A stretch of DNA of 64,000 nucleotides from CAVQCJ01 sp963849365 (GTDB taxonomy: Bacteria; Actinomycetota; Actinomycetes; Prado026): assembly GCA_963849365.1 (NCBI GenBank), contig CAWKHA010000004.1, positions 992,001 through 1,056,000 on the forward strand, given 5' to 3'. Shown here piece after piece: positions 58,476-64,000 of the stretch. A program made the position numbers and the translations under genes. The notes under the pieces are model-generated. The model ran no database searches. It saw only the letters and a program-made list of their open reading frames with translations, and was not told where the DNA came from. Every line of letters starts with the position of its first letter. The first letter of the stretch is position 1.

Positions 58476-60995
58476 GTGCTCCGCGCGACACTGCGCTCGC
58501 TCGCCGCCCACAAGCTGCGCCTCCTGCTAAGCGCACTTTCGGTCGTGCTGGGCGTGGCGTTCGTGGCCGGCACGCTGGTGTTCAGCGACACCCTCCAGGC
58601 CACGTTCGACGACCTGATCTCGCAGACCACCAGCGACGTCGTCATCACACCGAAGGTCGCCTTCACCGACCCCACCGCGTACGGGACCTCGGGCAGCTCG
58701 CTGCCTGCCGACCTCGTGGGCAAGGTCCGCTCGGTGCCGGGCGTGGCGAAGGCTGACGGACTCGTGTTCGTCAACGGCGTCACGATCATCGGCTCCGACG
58801 GGACTGCCCAGGGCGTCGTCGGCGCCCCGAACTTCGGGTCGAGCTGGGTCGAAGACCCGGACCTGACGGGACTGCGTCTGGTGAGCGGCAGAGGACCGCA
58901 GACGTCGAGCGAAGTGGCCATCGACAACCAGAGCGCCACCAGCGGACGGCTGAAGGTCGGCGACCAGGTCACGATCGCCAGGAACGGGCCGACGCTCCGC
59001 CAGAAGGTGGTGGGCATCTTCCGCTACGGGACCTCGGGGAACCTCGCGGGCGCGTCCATCGTGGCATTCGACACCGCGACCGCGCAGCGTCTGTTCCTCG
59101 CTCCGGACAGGTTCAGCCAGATCGGCATCATGGCGGATCCCGGCGTGAGCCAGAGCGCACTGGCCGCCCGGGTCGCCGCGGTGGCACCGGGCACGACCAT
59201 CAAGACCGGGGCCCAGAGCGCGGACGAGGCTTCGAAGCAGGTGACGGAGGGGCTGCGCTTCATCGACGTGTTCTTGCTGATCTTCGCGCTGGTCGCCCTG
59301 TTCGTCGGGAGCTTCATCATCCTGAACACGTTCAGCATGATCGTCGCCCAGCGGACCCGTGAGCTGGCGCTGCTGCGTGCAGTCGGCGCGAGCCGTCGAC
59401 AGGTCGCCGGCTCGGTCCTCGCCGAGGCCGCCGTGGTCGGCCTCTTCGGCGGTGTCGCCGGCCTCGTCCTCGGTCTGCTCCTGGCCAAAGGGCTGCAAGT
59501 GCTGTTCCGGGCGGTCGGGCTCGACATGCCGACCGTCGCCCTCGTGATGCATCCGCGCACGGTCGCCTGGTCGCTCGGCTTGGGCCTGGCCGTCACGATG
59601 CTCGCGGCCTACGGCCCCGCGCGGCGCGCCTCCCGGGTCCCCCCGGTCGCCGCGATGCGGGAGGGGACCGCGGCCGGGCTGAGGACGAGCCCCCGGCGGA
59701 CCTGGACCGGCGTGGCCGGGCTCGTCGCCGGGCTGGTCCTGCTGGCCGTCGCGGTCCGGCCGGGTGCCGCCAGCAGCGGGACCGTCGGCATCGCGTCCCT
59801 GGTGCTCGTCGCGTCCGCGGTCCTGCTCGCCCCCGTCCTGGCCGGCCCGGCCGTCCGGGCGATCGGGGTCCCGTTCCGGCGCTCGGTGTCTATGCGGATC
59901 GCCGTGCGCAACGCCGGCCGCAACCCGCGTCGGACCGCCGCGACCGCGGCCGCGCTGATGATCGGGCTCGCCCTGGTCGGGACGTTCGCCGTGCTCGGAT
60001 CGTCGGCCAAGGCGTCGACCGACGCGGTCATCGACCAAGTGTTGCGGGCCGACTTCGTCGTGACCCCCAAGGGCATCATGCCCTTCTCCTTGGACGTCGC
60101 ACGGGCGATCGAACCACTGCCGGGAGTGGCCGTCGTCTCGCCGATGCAGATCGCCCCCGCACAGATCGGCGGCCAGACGGTCACGCTCACCGGCGTCGAT
60201 CCCGCGACGGTCAGCCAGGTCGTGGGCGTGACCCAGGTCAGCGGCCAGGTCAGTGCCCTCACCGCTGACGGGCTGCAGGTCGACGACCAGCTCGCCAAGG
60301 CTCGGGGCTACCGGCTCGGACAGGCGGTGGCGGTCACCTTCCTCACCGGCACCCGGGTCCTGGACATCGTGGGTGTGTACGCCGCCGCGACCGGCTTGTC
60401 CGGCTACGTGGTCGCAGGGTCGACGCTCACGGCCTCCGGGATCACCCGCACCGACTCGGCCCTCTACATCGAGGCCGACCCCGACGCGGACCTCGCGGCG
60501 GTGCGCAGTGCGATCCAAGGGGTGATCGCGGCGTACCCGACGGTGAAGCTCCAGGACCAGGCCCAGCTCAAGGAACAGCTTCGGGGCCAGGTCGACCAGG
60601 CGCTCTACCTGGTCTACGCCCTGCTGGCGCTGGCCGTCCTCATCGCCATCCTCGGGATCGTGAACACGCTGGCTCTGTCCGTCGTCGAGCGGACTCGGGA
60701 GATCGGCCTGCTCCGCGCCGTCGGCACGGCCCGCCGCCAGCTGCGACGGCTGATCCGCCTGGAGTCCGTCGTCATCGCCTTGTTCGGGTCGGCGCTCGGG
60801 ATCGTCCTGGGCCTCGTCCTCGGCGTCGCCCTGCAACGAGCCCTGGTGGACCAAGGTGTCGACCGGCTATCCGTGCCGTGGGTCCTGCTGCTCACCGTGA
60901 CTGCCCTGGCGGCGCTGGCCGGGGTCCTCGCCGCGGTGTGGCCGGCGAGGCGTGCCGCGCGACTGAACGTCCTGCAGGCCGTGACCAGCGAGTGA
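58476..60995 (+). CDS. ABC transporter permease, FtsX/MacB family with two core domains
   Basis: An 839-residue membrane protein from GTG 58476. It has two repeats, each with a MacB-like periplasmic domain and an FtsX core: helix 1 (LRLLLSALSVVLGVAFVAGT), the first core (VFLLIFALVALFVGSFIILN, TRELALLRAVGASRRQV), a middle helix pair, and a second core at the end (LVYALLALAVLIAILGIVNT, TREIGLLRAVGTARRQLRRL, SVPWVLLLTVTALAALAGVL). Such exporters act as mechanotransmitters moving lipids, peptides or drugs out of the membrane. The cargo is unknown. Confidence 0.92.
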   Translation: MLRATLRSLAAHKLRLLLSALSVVLGVAFVAGTLVFSDTLQATFDDLISQTTSDVVITPKVAFTDPTAYGTSGSSLPADLVGKVRSVPGVAKADGLVFVNGVTIIGSDGTAQGVVGAPNFGSSWVEDPDLTGLRLVSGRGPQTSSEVAIDNQSATSGRLKVGDQVTIARNGPTLRQKVVGIFRYGTSGNLAGASIVAFDTATAQRLFLAPDRFSQIGIMADPGVSQSALAARVAAVAPGTTIKTGAQSADEASKQVTEGLRFIDVFLLIFALVALFVGSFIILNTFSMIVAQRTRELALLRAVGASRRQVAGSVLAEAAVVGLFGGVAGLVLGLLLAKGLQVLFRAVGLDMPTVALVMHPRTVAWSLGLGLAVTMLAAYGPARRASRVPPVAAMREGTAAGLRTSPRRTWTGVAGLVAGLVLLAVAVRPGAASSGTVGIASLVLVASAVLLAPVLAGPAVRAIGVPFRRSVSMRIAVRNAGRNPRRTAATAAALMIGLALVGTFAVLGSSAKASTDAVIDQVLRADFVVTPKGIMPFSLDVARAIEPLPGVAVVSPMQIAPAQIGGQTVTLTGVDPATVSQVVGVTQVSGQVSALTADGLQVDDQLAKARGYRLGQAVAVTFLTGTRVLDIVGVYAAATGLSGYVVAGSTLTASGITRTDSALYIEADPDADLAAVRSAIQGVIAAYPTVKLQDQAQLKEQLRGQVDQALYLVYALLALAVLIAILGIVNTLALSVVERTREIGLLRAVGTARRQLRRLIRLESVVIALFGSALGIVLGLVLGVALQRALVDQGVDRLSVPWVLLLTVTALAALAGVLAAVWPARRAARLNVLQAVTSE

Positions 60996-61035
60996 CGGCT
61001 GGTCGCATTCCGGCCCGTGCTTGCTCGACTGTGCG

Positions 61036-61866
61036 CTACCGTCCCGGTCCGCTGTCAAGCAGCCTGGCCAAGGCCACTGCGTCGTGCGGAGCCCGGCCGT
61101 CCGCGTCGTTGTTGAAGTACGCGTAGACGTCGAGCCCCTCGGCCGTCCACGCGCGGATGCGCGTGGCCCAGTCCGCGAGCGACGAAGGCGGGTAGCCACC
61201 GCCGTAGAGTCGCTCGGGCCCGTGCAGGCGGACGTACACGAAGTCCGCTGTGGTGTCGTCGAGCCGTAGCCAGGAACCGGGACTGTCGGACACGACCAGC
61301 GCGACGTGGTGCCGACGAAGCAGCGGGAGGAAGGCCGGGTCGCGGTAGCTGTCGTGCCGTACCTCCAGCGCGTGCCGGATGCGCCGCCGTGCGCTGCGCG
61401 CCAACCAAGCCCGCCCCTCGACGGCGGAGTCGTGCGCTCGTCCGAGCCTCTTGGCCGCAGCGGTGTCTTCAGGCAGCAGGGCGAGGAAGCCGTCCAGCAG
61501 CCGCTCGTCGAAGGGCAGGTCCGCGGGTAGCTGCCACAGCATCGGGCCGAGCTTGTCGTCGAGCGCGAGCACACCCGACGCGAGGAAGTTCGCGACCGGC
61601 GTGCGTACGTCGTGCAGCCGCTTGATGTGCGTGACGAAGCGACCACCCTTGACGGCCAGGACGCAGCCTGCGGACGTCTCCTCGTGCCAGTGCTGGTAGG
61701 TCGACGGGCGCCGCAGCGAGTAGAACGACGCGTTCACCTCCAGCGTCGCGAGCTGCTGCGACGCGTAATGCAACTCGCGGCGCTGCGCCAGGCCTTTCGG
61801 GTAGAAGTCGCCGCGCCAGCCCGGGTACGACCAGCCGGACACGCCGACGAGCGCCGTGCCGACCAC
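61036..61866 (-). CDS. DUF72 (YecE-like) protein
   Basis: A 276-residue TIM-barrel-like protein. Family marks: VGVSGWSYPGWRGDFYP at the start, ASQQLATLEVNASFYSLRRP, FAVKG-type VLAVKGGRFVTHIKRL, LGPMLWQLPADLPFDE, FVYVRLHGPERLY and YAYFNNDADGRAPHDAVALA near the end. Its activity is unknown. The order and length are standard. Confidence 0.92.
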   Translation of the reverse strand: MVGTALVGVSGWSYPGWRGDFYPKGLAQRRELHYASQQLATLEVNASFYSLRRPSTYQHWHEETSAGCVLAVKGGRFVTHIKRLHDVRTPVANFLASGVLALDDKLGPMLWQLPADLPFDERLLDGFLALLPEDTAAAKRLGRAHDSAVEGRAWLARSARRRIRHALEVRHDSYRDPAFLPLLRRHHVALVVSDSPGSWLRLDDTTADFVYVRLHGPERLYGGGYPPSSLADWATRIRAWTAEGLDVYAYFNNDADGRAPHDAVALARLLDSGPGR

Positions 61867-61875
61867 GTCCGGAGC

Positions 61876-62115
61876 TCAGCCGATGCCGGGCGGGCACTCC
61901 TGCCAGGTCCCCGTGCGCATGAAGCCGTCCAGGGCGATCACGGAGGCGCGCTTGTCGTCGCGGAAGTCACCGGCGTACCAGCGACGCTTGAACTCCTCGC
62001 CCGTCAGCCCGAGGTGCTGCCAGGCCTTCTCGTCGAGCAGGTTCGCGAAAGCGCTCTCGTGCGGCACCGCCGTCGACTGCTCGGCGGGCCCGGACGCATT
62101 ACGCAGGACGGTCAT
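61876..62115 (-). CDS. Small conserved protein of unknown function
   Basis: A 79-residue product; ATG 62115 lies six bases after GGAG. The core LTGEEFKRRWYAGDFRDDKR then VIALDGFMRTGTWQECP looks like a real small fold. It is 9 bases upstream of the DUF72 gene on the same strand, suggesting one transcript. No function is known. Confidence 0.65.
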   Translation of the reverse strand: MTVLRNASGPAEQSTAVPHESAFANLLDEKAWQHLGLTGEEFKRRWYAGDFRDDKRASVIALDGFMRTGTWQECPPGIG

Positions 62116-62327
62116 GATCAGCTCCACTGTTCCGAGCGCCGCCACCACGGTGTGCACACGATCTGCGACGGGGCGCGAGAAAGAGTCTGTGTCGCTGGTC
62201 CGGGTCGGCGCAACCCTGCCCGGATGAACGATTGGGGTCCACGAGGTGGGTGTTGCGCCCGAGGCGCAGCCCAGCGGGGAGGTCTCCGCCAGAATGTGCA
62301 CCCGACGGCGGCGAGGTGGAGGCTGCG

Positions 62328-62810
62328 ATGGCAGCGACGGACGTGAGCACCCGGAGCATCGCCTCGGGAATCTACGGACTGGTGATCGCCGGCGCTGCTC
62401 TGGCGACCTCGGCGTCCTTGCGGTCGCTGACCAAGGTCGCCGCGGCCGTGCTGGTCACCCTTCTCGTGTACTGGACGGCCGAGAGCTACGCGCACTCGCT
62501 GGCCCTGCGGTTCGTCGAGCAGCGCGACCTGACCCCCGGCGACATCCTCGGGGTGCTGCGGCAGGGCTGGCCGCTGGTGAGCGCGTCCTACCTGCCGTTG
62601 CTGGCCTTGATCGTGGCGGGGCTGTTGGGCGACAAGGTCACGACCGCGGTCCTGACCGCCCTCATCGTGACGACGGTGCTGCTCGGGATCGCCGGCGGGA
62701 CCGCGGGCTGGCGCAGTGGTGTGCGCGGCATCCGCTTGCTGGGCACGATCGCGATCTCCCTCGGTTTCGGGCTCGTTATGATCGCTTTGAAGCTGACGCT
62801 GCAGCACTAG
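62328..62810 (+). CDS. Membrane protein of unknown function
   Basis: A 160-residue product with GTGGAGG before the ATG and about four helices (IASGIYGLVIAGAALATSAS, VAAAVLVTLLVYWTAESYA, YLPLLALIVAGLLGD, LGTIAISLGFGLVMIALKLT). The motif YWTAESYAHSLALR recurs in small uncharacterised actinobacterial membrane proteins. It is divergent from the preceding gene. Confidence 0.72.
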   Translation: MAATDVSTRSIASGIYGLVIAGAALATSASLRSLTKVAAAVLVTLLVYWTAESYAHSLALRFVEQRDLTPGDILGVLRQGWPLVSASYLPLLALIVAGLLGDKVTTAVLTALIVTTVLLGIAGGTAGWRSGVRGIRLLGTIAISLGFGLVMIALKLTLQH

Positions 62811-62833
62811 CTCGGCGCTCCGGTGCGGGTCCG

Positions 62834-63250
62834 CTAGCGGCGGCGGAACGGGTCCGCGGCCGGCGCCGTCGCCAGCTCGGCGCGCGGGCAGCGGGCCAGC
62901 GTGAGCCCCACCCAGGACAGTGCGTCGTCGCAGATCGCGTCCACCGTGAAGCCCAGCTTCTGGCCCACCTCGGTCAGCGTCACCCGGTAGAGCGTGATCT
63001 GCTGCCGCGCGGGCGCGTCGTACATGACCCCGATCGAGCCGACCAGGCTGGAGCTGCCGCGCCCGCCGGCCGGCCCGTTCCAGGGCTGGTCGTACCGCTG
63101 CCACAAGGTCGCGCTGGCGGCCCACAACCCGCCGCGGGACACGTCCAGCCGCTCGAGCTCGACCAGCAGCCGGGCGGCGTCACGGTGATCCAGGACTGCG
63201 GCCGGCCGCAGAACCCGTGTTTCGACCCCTACATCGGTAGGCACACCCAC
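62834..63250 (-). CDS. Unknown protein with a conserved actinobacterial fold
   Basis: A 138-residue product from GTG 63250 (AAAGG nine bases upstream). Segments RLLVELERLDVSRGGLWAAS, LVGSIGVMYDAPARQQITLY and VTLTEVGQKLGFTVDAICDD suggest an alpha/beta domain. I do not recognise the family. Longer starts to 63313 exist. It lies downstream of the partial gene at the window edge. Confidence 0.6.
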   Translation of the reverse strand: MGVPTDVGVETRVLRPAAVLDHRDAARLLVELERLDVSRGGLWAASATLWQRYDQPWNGPAGGRGSSSLVGSIGVMYDAPARQQITLYRVTLTEVGQKLGFTVDAICDDALSWVGLTLARCPRAELATAPAADPFRRR

Positions 63251-63323
63251 CGAATCGGACCTTTCGCTCAAGTCCTTGATACCGGTGAGCCCGGGAAGTG
63301 CGGCCCGCGGCACACCCGGCGGC

Positions 63324-64000
63324 CTACCACTCCACCCAGGCGCCGGGGGCGGACCGCCAGATCGACGTCTCGGTGCGGTCCCCCAGGACCGGCCCCAGGT
63401 GCTCGTAGCCGAGGCCGAGGTCGTAGAAGCGGTTCATCTCGCCGACGTCGGTCCAGGTGTCGACCCCGAGGACCTCCGCGGGGTCCGCCGCCCCGGGGTC
63501 GGGTACCCGCAGCCAGGTGCTGTGCGACGCGAGCCCGTAGGTCCGGGCCACGTTCATCGTCGCCGCCGCGTAGGCGCTGAACGCGTCGGCCGCCTTGTCC
63601 GGCGAGCTGAGCGTGGCGCGCAGGATGCCGACCCCGTGCACGGCCGAGCCGGACGGCACCTGGAGGTGGAAGGTGCCGAAGCCCTCGGTCGGCGCCCACA
63701 CGTCGGGCTGCCGCTCGGCGAACAGGTGGCCGCCGGCCTCCTGCACCTGCGGGTCACCGAAGAACCGGCCGAGCCCGGACAGGCTGTTCCAGATGTCGAT
63801 GAACAGGACCTCGCCTTCGTTGTCGCCGAGGCCGAGGTACACGTTGTGGCTGAGGTCGCCGAGAGCGCGGGCTGCCGCGACGCTCTGAGGCGCGCCGGCG
63901 GTCGCGTTGTGCGTCTCGCGGGTCGCGTCGGTCGCGGCCGTCACGGGCCGGCCGCGCACGGTCAGCAGGTACGGCGTCGCGCCGGCGTCGTCCGGGTAGG
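63324..64000 (-). CDS. Dimeric alpha-beta barrel-like protein, 5' end outside window
   Basis: The frame is open from the right edge (PDDAGATPYLLTVRGRPVTA) to the stop at 63324-63326, about 224 residues. Two similar halves (LFIDIWNSLSGLGRFFGDPQ and GVDTWTDVGEMNRFYDLGLG) look like a duplicated ABM/Dabb barrel. No catalytic residue can be assigned. The true start lies beyond the window. Confidence 0.65.
   Translation of the reverse strand, partial: YPDDAGATPYLLTVRGRPVTAATDATRETHNATAGAPQSVAAARALGDLSHNVYLGLGDNEGEVLFIDIWNSLSGLGRFFGDPQVQEAGGHLFAERQPDVWAPTEGFGTFHLQVPSGSAVHGVGILRATLSSPDKAADAFSAYAAATMNVARTYGLASHSTWLRVPDPGAADPAEVLGVDTWTDVGEMNRFYDLGLGYEHLGPVLGDRTETSIWRSAPGAWVEW

Overview
The window is high-GC actinobacterial DNA. 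Support for this comes from a mycothiol-type arsenate reductase and an ArsR-ArsC fusion, the 10-methyl branched fatty acid pair (tuberculostearic acid type), an ECF42 sigma factor with its DGPF/YciI partner, frequent GTG starts, and LPxTG and lipoprotein export signals. The genus cannot be named from the sequence alone; an aerobic soil or environmental member of the Actinomycetia is likely.

Region 1 (1-20.4 kb) looks like ordinary chromosome. It has an arsenic locus (aquaporin end, CoA-disulfide-reductase-like flavoprotein, ArsC, ArsR-ArsC fusion), a 1049-residue sortase-anchored Ig-repeat surface protein, a secreted GH26-like glycosidase, and two coupled exported proteins. These are followed by homocysteine S-methyltransferase with a broken permease start in front of it, a beta-hydroxyacid dehydrogenase, and the methyl-fatty-acid operon (tmsA-tmsB-acyl-CoA ligase). 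Then come rpiA, tRNA-Ser(GCU), an HxlR regulator, ECF42 and its YciI partner, a GNAT enzyme and tRNA-Arg(ACG).

Region 2 (20.36-35.44 kb) is the main discovery: a 15 kb island bounded by the intact tRNA-Arg on the left and a 47-base copy of that tRNA's 3' part on the right. A second 20-base direct repeat lies just inside each end. The island encodes an aa3-like terminal oxidase (subunits II, I, III and a 37-residue probable fourth subunit) led by a membrane-anchored cupredoxin. It also carries the assembly factors: two SCO proteins (one fused to a membrane domain), TlpA, SURF1, CtaB heme farnesyltransferase and CtaG. Decayed genes lie around them: an integrase whose catalytic tyrosine codon is TAG, a DsbA-like remnant, a copper P-type ATPase ruin and a membrane-transporter end. 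Subunit I keeps all heme and copper ligands but has lost the standard D-channel Asp and K-channel Lys.

Region 3 (35.4-48.1 kb) starts with a broken DUF302 gene and continues with AzlC/AzlD, a 435-residue unknown protein, a flavin amine oxidase, a winged-helix/hydrolase/degenerate-cyclase fusion, OsmC, a flavoprotein and a double hot-dog thioesterase. It then passes into debris (Fic C-terminus, HsdM start) and a small stress cluster (unknown protein, PRC-barrel, CsbD with a 17-base operator-like palindrome). The region closes with a third, degenerate copy of the tRNA-Arg 3' end at 48.07 kb, so the tRNA appears to have been used repeatedly for integration.

Region 4 (48.1-64 kb) returns to chromosome-like genes: a broken and an intact alpha/beta hydrolase, small unknown proteins, a repeat-rich acidic exported protein, a RibD/DHFR-like reductase, an acyl-CoA dehydrogenase, a secreted phosphoesterase, a COG4315-type lipoprotein beside a transporter, dodecin, flavodoxin, a MacB-type ABC exporter, a DUF72 protein and several conserved unknowns; the last is cut by the window edge.
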